DNA of 64,000 bases. It comes from an uncultured Clostridia bacterium. GTDB lineage: Bacteria > Bacillota > Clostridia > Oscillospirales > Acutalibacteraceae. The number at the start of each line of letters is the position of its first letter. The stretch's first letter is position 1. Positions 38,601 through 46,801 of this stretch are shown here, piece after piece. Location: NCBI GenBank assembly GCA_946555465.1, contig CAMNST010000001.1:124001-188000 (forward strand). Direction: 5' to 3'. The notes beneath the pieces are model-generated. The model saw nothing but the letters and a program-made list of their open reading frames with translations. It ran no database searches and had not been told where the DNA came from. Position numbers and translations under genes: made by a program.

Positions 38601-40004
38601 TTACGCTTCTTCGATACGTTTTGATAAAAGATTTTTTATCTGCATTTTAACATCGTCAACGTGTTCTTTAACATCTTTTAATTGTTCTTTGAGTTCATCT
38701 TTGCTAAAAGGCTCTTCATTAAATCGTTTTATGTATTCAATAATAAGATGTGCTCTGAATTTGGGGTGGGCAATGGATATAAGTGCCTTTGCTCTTTCCT
38801 TGAGGGTTTTTCCTTTTAACTGGGCAATTCCGAATTCCGTTACAATGTAATTAACATCGTTTCTCGGCGTTGTAATTGCACTGCCCTCGGTAATAAGCGG
38901 AACAATTCTTGAAATCATGCCTTTTTTTGCAGTAGACGGCATTGCGATAATTGAGCGGCCTCCTTTGCTCATTGTTGCACCTCGTACAAAGTCAACCTGG
39001 CCGCCGACTGCAGAAAATTGATTAAGACCTACGGTATCCGAAACAACCTGACCCAGAAGGTCTACCTGCAGACAGGAGTTTATTGAAACCATATTATCAT
39101 TTTTTGCAATTTCTATAGGATTATTTACATAGTCAATAGGGTGCAGTTCCACTGACGGATTATTATTTATATAATCATTTAATTTTTTAGAACCAAAGGC
39201 AGCACCTATAACGGTTCTTCCCATATGAGTCTGTTTCTTTTTATTGTTGATGATTCCTGCTTCAAGCAGATCAACAACACCGTCACCGACAAGTTCACTG
39301 TGAAGACCGAGATCTTTTTTATCCCATAACTGTGCACAGACAGCGTTTGGAATACCTCCTATTCCGAGTTGAAGGCAGTCTCCGTCATTAATAAGAGAAG
39401 CGCAGTTGATGCCGATTTTCATTTCATTTTCACTGATTTCAACACCTTTTATCTCAGGAAGCGGCTGATCGATTTCAACAAAATAGGTAAAATCTCTTAC
39501 ATGTTTGATACTGTTTCCGAAAGTTCGGGGCATATGTTTATTTACCTGGGCAATAACAACTTCGCAGTAGTCGGTTGTTCCTCTTGTATAATCAACTGTT
39601 GTGCCGAACGAAACATAGCCGTGTTCGTCAGGAGGTGAAACCATTACGATTGAAACTCTGGGGCATATGTAATTTTTTAATACATCCGGAATTTCATAGA
39701 AATGCGAAGTTGTAAAGTCACTGGTGCCGTTTGAAATTGCTTTTCTGTTGCTATGTGAGGCAAAAAGACAGTTCAGTTTGAAGTGCCCCTTCATTTCGGG
39801 TCTGCACCAAGGGGAATCACCAAGGGTAAGCATATTGATTATTTCGACATTGTTATAGTCCTTATAGTTGTCAATTAGTGCTTGAAGTATTCCGAAAGGT
39901 TCGCCGCAGGCAAAGCCTGTAACTACCTTGTCATTGTCATGTATCGACTTGATTGCCTCTTCTGCTGTTACAAGTTTACTCTCGTAAATTTCCTTCCAAG
40001 TCAT
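38601..40004 (-). CDS. Acetyl-CoA hydrolase/CoA-transferase family, butyryl- or 4-hydroxybutyrate-CoA:acetate type
   Basis: 467 residues. The protein closely follows the pattern of clostridial 4-hydroxybutyrate CoA-transferase: MTWKEIY..., IVMVSPPDEHGYVSFG, LQLGIGGIPNAV, catalytic glutamate near residue 237 in GLHSELVGDGVV, and FSAVGGQVDFVRGA near the C-terminus. Such enzymes move CoA between butyryl-CoA (or 4-hydroxybutyryl-CoA) and acetate, the last step of butyrate formation in many gut Clostridia. The exact acid cannot be told from sequence. Start ATG 40004 is chosen over 40046 because GGAGAG lies just upstream. The E2-like gene follows on the same strand, with its own Rex-controlled promoter in between. 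Confidence 0.85.
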   Translation of the reverse strand: MTWKEIYESKLVTAEEAIKSIHDNDKVVTGFACGEPFGILQALIDNYKDYNNVEIINMLTLGDSPWCRPEMKGHFKLNCLFASHSNRKAISNGTSDFTTSHFYEIPDVLKNYICPRVSIVMVSPPDEHGYVSFGTTVDYTRGTTDYCEVVIAQVNKHMPRTFGNSIKHVRDFTYFVEIDQPLPEIKGVEISENEMKIGINCASLINDGDCLQLGIGGIPNAVCAQLWDKKDLGLHSELVGDGVVDLLEAGIINNKKKQTHMGRTVIGAAFGSKKLNDYINNNPSVELHPIDYVNNPIEIAKNDNMVSINSCLQVDLLGQVVSDTVGLNQFSAVGGQVDFVRGATMSKGGRSIIAMPSTAKKGMISRIVPLITEGSAITTPRNDVNYIVTEFGIAQLKGKTLKERAKALISIAHPKFRAHLIIEYIKRFNEEPFSKDELKEQLKDVKEHVDDVKMQIKNLLSKRIEEA

Positions 40005-40031
40005 ATTATTCTCTCCTGTTTTATACAAAAA

Positions 40032-40045
40032 TGTGCAAATGCACA
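40032..40045. promoter_or_regulatory. Inverted repeat in the CoA-transferase leader, candidate operator
   Basis: TGTGCA-AA-TGCACA lies between the -10 box (40051) and the start codon (40004) of the CoA-transferase gene, a usual place for a repressor site. Confidence 0.35.
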
Positions 40046-40050
40046 AATAT

Positions 40051-40080
40051 ATAATACATTAAAATTGGCATAATTGTCAA
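40051..40080 (-). promoter_or_regulatory. Promoter for the CoA-transferase gene
   Basis: On the minus strand TTGACA (40080-40075), 18 bp spacer, TATTAT (40056-40051). Confidence 0.65.
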
Positions 40081-40087
40081 TAAATTA

Positions 40088-40117
40088 TTGGACTATTGTT
40101 TCAATATATAGTATAAT
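40088..40117 (+). promoter_or_regulatory. Promoter for the beta-helix protein and pfk
   Basis: TTGGAC (40088-40093), 18 bp spacer, TATAAT (40112-40117); GAGGTGAT at 40124-40131 is the ribosome-binding site. Confidence 0.6.
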
Positions 40118-40134
40118 ACTTCAGAGGTGATGAT

Positions 40135-41628
40135 ATGATACTTAATATTACTGATTTCTGCAAAGCGGAAAACGCAACGCAGGGTGTTATAAATGCTATT
40201 GAAAAAATGCAAAGCGGAGATACCTTGTTTTTTGAAAAAAACGAATATCATTTTTATAAAGACTTTTCTCAGCACAGGCTTTATCATATGACGAATACGG
40301 ATTCATTTGTGAAACCTGAAAAATATTTTGCGGTGCTTATTGAGAAAAAAGAAAATATAACCATTGACGGCGGTGGTTCGGTCTTTGTTATTCATGGTGA
40401 TATGTGTGCCTTTGCTGCTGTAAAATCGAGTAATTTGGTTTTAAAAAATTTTACGGTCAGATATAATTCGCCTACGAATTTTGAACTGACTGTGCTGAAA
40501 AAAACAGCACGCAAAATTGTATATTCAATACCTAAAAATTCATCATACAGTGTTAAATTTAACCAAGTAAAATTTTTTGAAAAAAGTCCTTTCAGCGGAA
40601 AGAATTATTATTTGGTAAAAAACAATAATGAATGTTATTGTAACGTAATTCACAGAGGCAACGAGGTTTTCAGAACAATTCTGTCACCGCTGAAAACAGC
40701 ATATTCCGTGAAAAAAACAGGTGACAATCAAATTGAGTGCAAATATTTAATACCGCCTAAATTTGAAGTAGGGGATACCGTTGCAATGTCGAGAAACAGA
40801 TGCCGTGATAGTTGCGGTCTTTTCTTCTGGGAATGCAAAAACGTTTCAAGTGAAAATATTACTGTAAACTATATGCACGGTTTCGGATGGCTGTCACAGA
40901 TGTGTGAAAATCTCAGTTTTGAAAAGATTAATTTTGAACCTTACGGTGAATATAAAGTTTCTTCTTTTGCGGACTGTATTCATATTTGCGGCTGTAAAGG
41001 TGAAGTAAAAATTAATAACTGCTTTTTCACGCATCCGCATGATGACGGTATTAATATTCATGGTGCTTTCCTGCGTCTTGAAAATCAGATATCATCAAAA
41101 AAAGCATTGTTCAGATTTGTTCATAAACAGCAGGGCGGCTACAGTGCCTTTTATAAAGGCGATAAGGTTAAGTTGTACTATGTAAATAATCTGCAGGAAC
41201 TTGACGGAATCTTTACTGTAAAATCTGCTTCGGATAATATTAATGATAAAACTGTTGTTCTTGAATTTGAAGAGGAATTACCTGTTCTTAAAAAGAAGTC
41301 TGTTGTTATTGAAAACATTACATACAATCCTAAAGTTACGATATCGAATTGTTTATTTAAAGCAATTCCTACAAGAGGAATTTTATGCACGACAGACCGA
41401 CCGTCGGAAATATATTCAAATGTTTTTGAAAGTCTTAAAATGCCCGATATATATATTTCGTGCGACTGCAGCAACTGGTATGAATCAGGACCCTGCAAAA
41501 ATATGAAAATCTACAAAAATAAGTTTTCTCAGACGAATCCGGTTGTTCTTGAGCCGATTTGCAAGTTTAAACCGGTAGATAACGTGCATGAAAATATAGA
41601 AATTTTTGATAATGAACAGATAGGATAA
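40135..41628 (+). CDS. Right-handed beta-helix protein, GH110 alpha-1,3-galactosidase-like
   Basis: 497 residues without a signal peptide. The sequence has repeated beta-helix coils (NITIDGGGSVFVIHG, NLVLKNFTVRYN) and the segments HGFGWLSQMCENLSFEKINF, FADCIHICGCKGEVKINNC and HPHDDGINIHGAF (Asp pair near 303-304). These resemble the conserved regions of family GH110 enzymes, which remove alpha-1,3-linked galactose such as the blood-group B epitope. Known GH110 enzymes are ~600 residues and often secreted, so this is a shorter, intracellular form and the activity is not certain; another beta-helix hydrolase is possible. It ends 3 bp before pfk, which probably shares its transcript. Confidence 0.6.
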   Translation: MILNITDFCKAENATQGVINAIEKMQSGDTLFFEKNEYHFYKDFSQHRLYHMTNTDSFVKPEKYFAVLIEKKENITIDGGGSVFVIHGDMCAFAAVKSSNLVLKNFTVRYNSPTNFELTVLKKTARKIVYSIPKNSSYSVKFNQVKFFEKSPFSGKNYYLVKNNNECYCNVIHRGNEVFRTILSPLKTAYSVKKTGDNQIECKYLIPPKFEVGDTVAMSRNRCRDSCGLFFWECKNVSSENITVNYMHGFGWLSQMCENLSFEKINFEPYGEYKVSSFADCIHICGCKGEVKINNCFFTHPHDDGINIHGAFLRLENQISSKKALFRFVHKQQGGYSAFYKGDKVKLYYVNNLQELDGIFTVKSASDNINDKTVVLEFEEELPVLKKKSVVIENITYNPKVTISNCLFKAIPTRGILCTTDRPSEIYSNVFESLKMPDIYISCDCSNWYESGPCKNMKIYKNKFSQTNPVVLEPICKFKPVDNVHENIEIFDNEQIG

Positions 41629-41631
41629 TTT

Positions 41632-42876
41632 ATGAAGAAAAATATGCTAATCGGTCAGTCCGGCGGACCGACCGCAGTAATTAATTCAAGCCTTGCAGGT
41701 GCTATTGATTTTGCTTTTAAACAGGAAAATATCGGCACCGTATACGGAATGATTAACGGTATACAGGGCGTTTTTGAAGATAATTTAATTAACCTTACCG
41801 AAAAATTTGCAGATAAGCCTTATGAACTTAACAGACTTAAACTTACACCTGCTATGTATCTTGGGTCATGCAGATATAAAATAAAAAACACAGATGAAGA
41901 ATTTGCCAAAATAATATCGGCATTTGAAAAATACGATATCGGCTACTTTTTCTATATCGGCGGAAATGATTCAATGGATACAGTAAAAAAACTTTCCGAT
42001 TATACGGTTTCTCATGGTATAGATGTTAAAGTTATCGGTATACCCAAAACGATAGATAACGATTTAAACGGTATTGACCATTCACCCGGCTTTGGCAGTG
42101 CTGCAAAATATATTGCCTCAGCCGTAAGAGAAGTGGCTTATGATACCAGTATTTACAGTGTTAAAAGTGTGCATATAATTGAGGCAATGGGCAGAAATGC
42201 AGGTTGGCTTACAGCAGCGTCTGCTCTTGCACGCCATGGTGATACAATAGCGCCGCACCTTATTTACCTTCCCGAAATACCATTTTCCGTTGAACAGTTT
42301 CTGGAAGATGTTAAGGAAAAACTTGAACAATATAATTCTGTTATAGTTGTTGTGAGTGAAGGTATTAAAGATACAAATGGTGAATATATCTGTTCAAGAG
42401 GAGAAAGCAAGGATAAATTCGGTCATGTAATGCTCAGCGGAACAGGCAATTTTCTTAAAACTGTAGTTGAAGAGAATATTGGCTGCAAAGTGCGTGCCCT
42501 TGAACCAAGTGTTCTTCAGAGAAGTGCAGGTCATATTTCCTCACTGACTGATGTTGAAGAAGCATTCAACCTTGGTGTTTTTGCTGTTAAAGCAGCGCTT
42601 TCAGGCAAAACAGGTGTGTTTTCAACGCTCAGAAGAACTTCAAATCTTCCATATACTGTGGAATACACGACTGAGGATGTTACCGTTGTTGCTAATGCGG
42701 AGAAAACCGTTCCGAGAAGTTGGATTAACGAGGCGGGTAATGATGTTACTGATGAAATGATAGAATATCTTAATCCGCTTATTGAAGGTGTTGTGCAGAC
42801 ACCGTACAGAAACGGGCTTCCTGATTATATCGATGTAAGTCACCTTGATATTAAAAAACAGCGTTATACAAACTAA
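41632..42876 (+). CDS. pfp: 6-phosphofructokinase, probably pyrophosphate-dependent
   Basis: 414 residues. The N-terminal GQSGGPTAVINSS and GRNAGWL motifs place it in the PFK family. The two residues that separate donors are D113 in YIGGNDSMDT (Gly in ATP-PFK) and K139 in PKTIDNDL (Gly in ATP-PFK PGTIDND), both of the PPi type. It phosphorylates fructose 6-phosphate using pyrophosphate, saving ATP in anaerobic glycolysis, and is reversible. It follows the beta-helix gene with a 3 bp gap. Confidence 0.85.
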   Translation: MKKNMLIGQSGGPTAVINSSLAGAIDFAFKQENIGTVYGMINGIQGVFEDNLINLTEKFADKPYELNRLKLTPAMYLGSCRYKIKNTDEEFAKIISAFEKYDIGYFFYIGGNDSMDTVKKLSDYTVSHGIDVKVIGIPKTIDNDLNGIDHSPGFGSAAKYIASAVREVAYDTSIYSVKSVHIIEAMGRNAGWLTAASALARHGDTIAPHLIYLPEIPFSVEQFLEDVKEKLEQYNSVIVVVSEGIKDTNGEYICSRGESKDKFGHVMLSGTGNFLKTVVEENIGCKVRALEPSVLQRSAGHISSLTDVEEAFNLGVFAVKAALSGKTGVFSTLRRTSNLPYTVEYTTEDVTVVANAEKTVPRSWINEAGNDVTDEMIEYLNPLIEGVVQTPYRNGLPDYIDVSHLDIKKQRYTN

Positions 42877-42878
42877 TA

Positions 42879-42918
42879 AAAACTCCTGTAATTTTTATAT
42901 GTTACAGGAGTTTTCTTT
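42879..42918. terminator. Bidirectional intrinsic terminator
   Basis: 13 bp stem AAAACTCCTGTAA (42879-42891) with TTACAGGAGTTTT (42902-42914), between convergent pfp and the SCIFF maturase gene. Confidence 0.9.
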
Positions 42919-42922
42919 CTTA

Positions 42923-44314
42923 TTAATATTTAACATTTAAATTTTCTTCTGCTTCGGCAACTTTCAGCATAATTGCACATTCAATTCTTTTTTTGTGAAG
43001 TTCGCAGCCGAAGTCATAAATACCATTAACACTGCCGGTTGTATGATAAGCATTTGCTGCACAACCGCCGGAACAATAAAGTTTTGCAAAACAGTCTTTG
43101 CATTCTTTATGGGAATATACATTGCATTTTTCAAACTGTTCAAGCACTTCACTGTGTGTGATTCCGTTCCAAATATCTCCTAAAAGGAATTTTTCATCTC
43201 CCACAAACTGGTGACAGGGATACAGTTCACCGCTTGGTGTTACTGCCATATATTCTGTTCCCACGCCGCATCCGGAAACTCTTTTCACTATACATGGTCC
43301 ATTTTCCAAATCTATCATATAGTGATAAAAAGTGAACCCATTGCCTTTTCTGTATCGATTAAGCATCTCGTCAGCAAGAATCTGATACTGTTCTTTAAGA
43401 ATCGGCAAATCTTTATCCTGAAGTGCATAAGGTTCATTTTTATCTGCAACAACAGGTTCAATAGACAGTTCTTTAAAACCAAGATCTGCCATATGGATTA
43501 CATCACTTGCAAAGTCAAGATTTTTATTTGTATATGTACCTCTCATATAATAATCCTGCTGTCCGCGTGATTGTGCAAATTTTTTAAATTTGTCAACAAT
43601 TAAATCGTATGAACCTTTGCCGTTTAATGAAACTCTCATTTCATCATTGGTGATTTTTCTGCCGTCGAGTGATAAAACAACATTGCTCATCTCTTTATTG
43701 CAGAAGTCAATAACATCATCATTTATAAGAATGCCGTTGGTTGTTAAGGTGAATCGGAAATTTTTGTCAAACTTCTTTTCAAGTTCTCTGCCATATGCAA
43801 CGAGTTCTTTGCATACCTGCCAGTTAAGAAGCGGTTCTCCTCCGAAAAAATCCACTTCAAGATTTCGTCTTGTTCCGCTTTGCTCAATAAGAAAATCAAG
43901 TGCCCTTTTGCCTGTCTCAAGGCTCATTATACCTTTCGGACCATCATATTCACCTTTACCTGCAAAGCAGTATTTACAGGCAAGATTGCAGTCGTGGGCA
44001 ACATGAAGGCATATTGCTTTTAAAACACCTTGTCTTTTTTTGAACTGTGAGGCAACTTCTTCAAAAGTATCCTCTGCAAAAAGCCTTCCATCTGAAATCA
44101 GATTTTCAATATCTTCAAAGCAAAGTTCAATTTCTTCTTCGGTAACATCATCCTGATTTCTATACTTTTCAAGAATAATTTCTTTTATCTCATCTTTGTT
44201 TTTTTCTTTATACATATTAATAATATCATAAGTTGCCTCGTCAACAGAGTGTACACATCCGCTGTTTTGGTCAATTATAATATTATATCCGTTCATTTTA
44301 TAAGCGTGAATCAT
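42923..44314 (-). CDS. scfB: SCIFF peptide maturase, radical SAM/SPASM
   Basis: 463 residues. An N-terminal RiPP recognition-like region (1-95) is followed by the radical SAM motif C109-x3-C113-x2-C116 (CNLACKYC), VDFFGGEPLLNW and a C-terminal cysteine-rich SPASM domain (CGVGTEYMAV, LYPCHQF, CKDCFAKLYCSGGC). It forms thioether bonds between Cys and a nearby residue in the SCIFF precursor encoded immediately upstream at 44367-44513. The pair is almost universal in Clostridia and its product has no known function. A terminator-like hairpin at 44337-44357 separates the two genes. Confidence 0.95.
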   Translation of the reverse strand: MIHAYKMNGYNIIIDQNSGCVHSVDEATYDIINMYKEKNKDEIKEIILEKYRNQDDVTEEEIELCFEDIENLISDGRLFAEDTFEEVASQFKKRQGVLKAICLHVAHDCNLACKYCFAGKGEYDGPKGIMSLETGKRALDFLIEQSGTRRNLEVDFFGGEPLLNWQVCKELVAYGRELEKKFDKNFRFTLTTNGILINDDVIDFCNKEMSNVVLSLDGRKITNDEMRVSLNGKGSYDLIVDKFKKFAQSRGQQDYYMRGTYTNKNLDFASDVIHMADLGFKELSIEPVVADKNEPYALQDKDLPILKEQYQILADEMLNRYRKGNGFTFYHYMIDLENGPCIVKRVSGCGVGTEYMAVTPSGELYPCHQFVGDEKFLLGDIWNGITHSEVLEQFEKCNVYSHKECKDCFAKLYCSGGCAANAYHTTGSVNGIYDFGCELHKKRIECAIMLKVAEAEENLNVKY

Positions 44315-44325
44315 ATTTTACTCCA

Positions 44326-44357
44326 AAGAAAAATTAAAGGTAGGGTAACCCTACCTT
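44326..44357 (-). terminator. Attenuator-like hairpin between scfA and scfB
   Basis: AAGGTAGGG (44337-44345) pairs with CCCTACCTT (44349-44357) around a 3-base loop. On the minus strand it is followed by TAATTTTT. Partial termination here would give much more precursor than enzyme. Confidence 0.65.
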
Positions 44358-44366
44358 AATTTGTTA

Positions 44367-44513
44367 TTACTTCTTTAAACTCTCACATTTCTGGTTAGCA
44401 ACTGAGCAAGAAGTTTTGCTTGCTGACTGGCAAGATGTCTGGCATTCACCGCAACCGCCTTTTTTTGCTGACTGACAAAGGTTACGTGAACTAAGTGTGT
44501 TAATTCTTTTCAT
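44367..44513 (-). CDS. scfA: SCIFF ribosomal peptide precursor (six Cys in forty-five)
   Basis: 48 residues, MKRINTLSSRNLCQSAKK followed by GGCGECQTSCQSASKTSC and SVANQKCESLKK. The six cysteines are at 13, 21, 24, 28, 36 and 43, matching the SCIFF family, whose members start almost invariably with MK-hydrophobic-N-T and have a Cys-Gln-Thr-Ser-Cys core. It is the substrate of the radical SAM enzyme next to it, which installs a thioether link. An AGAGGTG ribosome-binding site precedes ATG 44513. Confidence 0.95.
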   Translation of the reverse strand: MKRINTLSSRNLCQSAKKGGCGECQTSCQSASKTSCSVANQKCESLKK

Positions 44514-44547
44514 CAAGAACACCTCTTTCTTATTAAATTACTATGTT

Positions 44548-44576
44548 ATTTTACATTATTGCTCTCTCTTTGTCAA
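44548..44576 (-). promoter_or_regulatory. Promoter for scfA-scfB
   Basis: On the minus strand TTGACA (44576-44571), 17 bp spacer, TAAAAT (44553-44548). The -35 box lies in the last codons of the upstream decarboxylase gene. Confidence 0.7.
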
Positions 44577-45869
44577 TATGCTTTCGGGTAATGAATTGCT
44601 GTCTGATATCAAATTAACGCCGCATTTGTGCATTTCATAAATCAGATTAATCATTTCACCGCTTATTTCCTCACCGGGAACAATGATGGGTATTCCGGGC
44701 GGGTAAGCATATACATATTCTGCGCATATCTTTTCCGCAGACTCTGGCAGTTTCAGCAAAACGGTTTCTTTTATATCTGAAGACTTAAAATGTTTTTTCG
44801 GAATAGTTGTTTTTGTGTTATATATGCATCTGCTTTCAGAGTGTTCAATGTTTTTTAAAGCGTTTAAAAGCATATTGAAACCGTTTTCAGTATCACATAC
44901 AGTGCTTATCAGTATAATATAATTAAGTGTTGCGCCCTCAACTTCTATAAGATATTTATCTCTTAAAATTTGTGCAAATTCAACTCCGCTCAATCCATCA
45001 CAGGCTAATACGATTCTTGAAATATCATCATTTTTTAAAATCCTAATATAAGATAATTTTTCAATTTCACTGTAAAAATTATTAAGGCGTTTTTTGAAAT
45101 CGGCAAAATCATGGTTACAATTTTTTAAAAAATCAACGCATCTATCTACGGAGGAAAGCAAAACATAACTCGGTGAACTTGTTTCATAAATATCCATGTA
45201 CATTTTAACTTTTTCAGTAAAATTTTCATTATTGATATGCACAACAGCCGTCTGAGTGAGGGACGGCAGCGTTTTGTGCAAAGATTGAACAACGATGTCC
45301 GCCTCTGCTCGCTGCGGCAAAAAATCCGCAAACCCAAAATGAGCACCGTGGGCAGAGTCTATGATAAGGGGTATGCTGCAATTTATTCTGCTGACAAAAC
45401 CTTCATAAGTAGGGGAGGTAATTACCACTGCGCAGGCATCGGGATTCTTGTTTACCGCTCTGTCAATGCTCTGCTGGCTGATACTTGTATATATAGCAAA
45501 TTCATTATTAAATTCAGGTTCAATATAATAAACATCAAGTTCATTAATGAAACATGCGTTATAAACTGATTTGTGGCAGTTTCTTGCAATGATGATTTTA
45601 TCACCTTTATTGCTTACAGCAGATATTGCCGAAAGAATGCCGCAGGTTGAACCATTTACCGATATTATACTTCTCTTGCTTTTGAATAAATCTGATATTT
45701 CATATTCCATATTTTTCAGCACTTCTTCAGGATTATGCAGATTATCAAATCCGGCAATTTCAGTTATATCAATGTCGCCGGCAGGAATATTATAGGATGC
45801 ATTTCTTTTATGTCCTGGCATATGAAAAGGATATGTTTTAATATTTTTAAGTTCGTTACTTAACTTCAA
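44556..45869 (-). CDS. Orn/Lys/Arg decarboxylase family protein (fold type I)
   Basis: 437 residues. PLP lysine K199 in SLHKTLPSLTQT, D172 in IIDSAHGAHFGF and the N-terminal FHMPGHKR are hallmarks of this family, which decarboxylates lysine, arginine or ornithine to cadaverine, agmatine or putrescine. The protein has no N-terminal wing domain and is a little shorter than the ~480-residue Bacillus SpeA type. AYPPGIPIIVPGEEIS near the C-terminus is conserved. It overlaps the upstream DUF998-like membrane protein gene by 14 bp; the link between them is not known. Substrate cannot be read from sequence. Confidence 0.85.
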   Translation of the reverse strand: MKLSNELKNIKTYPFHMPGHKRNASYNIPAGDIDITEIAGFDNLHNPEEVLKNMEYEISDLFKSKRSIISVNGSTCGILSAISAVSNKGDKIIIARNCHKSVYNACFINELDVYYIEPEFNNEFAIYTSISQQSIDRAVNKNPDACAVVITSPTYEGFVSRINCSIPLIIDSAHGAHFGFADFLPQRAEADIVVQSLHKTLPSLTQTAVVHINNENFTEKVKMYMDIYETSSPSYVLLSSVDRCVDFLKNCNHDFADFKKRLNNFYSEIEKLSYIRILKNDDISRIVLACDGLSGVEFAQILRDKYLIEVEGATLNYIILISTVCDTENGFNMLLNALKNIEHSESRCIYNTKTTIPKKHFKSSDIKETVLLKLPESAEKICAEYVYAYPPGIPIIVPGEEISGEMINLIYEMHKCGVNLISDSNSLPESILTKREQ

Positions 45870-46395
45870 TTTTCACTTTCTCCTTTTTCAGATTATGAAT
45901 ACAAAGCATAATATATCCTGATAAAATCGGCATAAGTTCAATCAATGCCGTTTCTTTATAAATAATAAGAAGTATTAAATCCGTTATTAATACAGCGCCG
46001 CTAATGACTGTAAACATATAATTTTTATTCAGTAAAAACAAAAGAAAAACTGTTATTCCCATTACTGCAGAAAAGGTCAGCGATCCTGCGCAGTGAAGAA
46101 CATACTCCGTATGCTTGTTGTAGTCAAAATCAAAGCATATCGTTAAAATCATTCCTGCTATTGAGATGATAAGCAGTATAATATAAAAACGATATTTTGT
46201 TTTCATAAAACCTATAATAATATTGTATGTAAGTGCAACAACTGTCAGTAATCCCCATATGGCGAATAATACCGGATGTTCAAGCCCGATTTTTGATAAT
46301 GCACCGCTGTTTGAATGAAAACCGCCCAGTGAAGCATAGCCAAGTGAATATATTCCTGCAATGAGGCAGGTAACTATACAGATAATTTTTTTCAT
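45856..46395 (-). CDS. DUF998-like six-helix membrane protein
   Basis: 179 residues with about six hydrophobic segments, starting with a helix that could be read as a signal anchor (IICIVTCLIAGIYSLGYASLGG). The layout and length resemble DUF998 proteins, whose function is unknown. It overlaps the decarboxylase gene by 14 bp and shares its promoter at 46433-46460. A role in amine or amino acid handling would be a guess. Confidence 0.6.
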   Translation of the reverse strand: MKKIICIVTCLIAGIYSLGYASLGGFHSNSGALSKIGLEHPVLFAIWGLLTVVALTYNIIIGFMKTKYRFYIILLIISIAGMILTICFDFDYNKHTEYVLHCAGSLTFSAVMGITVFLLFLLNKNYMFTVISGAVLITDLILLIIYKETALIELMPILSGYIMLCIHNLKKEKVKIEVK

Positions 46396-46432
46396 AAATG
46401 TTCATCATTTTCTTAAAAATTTTATCGTAATA

Positions 46433-46460
46433 ATTATATCACATTTAATTGACTTTTCAA
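46433..46460 (-). promoter_or_regulatory. Promoter for DUF998-like/decarboxylase operon
   Basis: On the minus strand TTGAAA (46460-46455), 16 bp spacer, TATAAT (46438-46433). It overlaps the divergent tRNA promoter. Confidence 0.6.
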
Positions 46461-46477
46461 GTTTGTTGTGGTATTAT
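46449..46477 (+). promoter_or_regulatory. Promoter for tRNA-Leu(CAG)
   Basis: TTGACT (46449-46454), 17 bp spacer, TATTAT (46472-46477), leaving a leader of about 75 bases before the tRNA. Confidence 0.6.
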
Positions 46478-46558
46478 TCATATGTTCTGATAAGAAATGA
46501 ATAATATTTTTCCTGTTTCGGCAGAATGTTTTTATTTCTTAATAAAGGAAATCTGTAT

Positions 46559-46645
46559 GCAGAAGTGGCGGAATCGGCAGACGCGCTAGATTCAGGTTCT
46601 AGTGAATGCAAATTCATGAGGGTTCAAGTCCCTTCTTCTGCACCA
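46559..46645 (+). tRNA. tRNA-Leu (anticodon CAG), CCA encoded
   Basis: Acceptor stem GCAGAAG pairs with CTTCTGC, discriminator A, encoded CCA at 46643-46645. The anticodon stem-loop CTAGA-TTCAGGT-TCTAG gives CAG. A long variable arm (TGAATGCAAATTCA) and the GGTTCAAGTCC T-arm are present. Confidence 0.95.
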
Positions 46646-46648
46646 AAT

Positions 46649-46690
46649 AAGACAACCGATTTTGATACAAGGTCGGTTGTCTTTCATTTT
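46649..46690 (+). terminator. Terminator of tRNA-Leu(CAG)
   Basis: AAGACAACCGA (46649-46659) pairs with TCGGTTGTCTT (46673-46683), followed by T-rich sequence. Confidence 0.8.
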
Positions 46691-46728
46691 ACCCAAAAAC
46701 CCTGATTTTAAGGGCTTTTTTCTTTGAA

Positions 46729-46757
46729 TTGAAGAATTTACAATTTCATGGTATAAT
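46729..46757 (+). promoter_or_regulatory. Promoter for VOC-family gene
   Basis: TTGAAG (46729-46734), 17 bp spacer, consensus TATAAT (46752-46757); the ribosome-binding site GGAGG precedes ATG 46802. Confidence 0.65.
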
Positions 46758-46801
46758 CTTTTAAATTTGAAATAATAAACTGTAATTTAACGGAGGTATT
46801 T

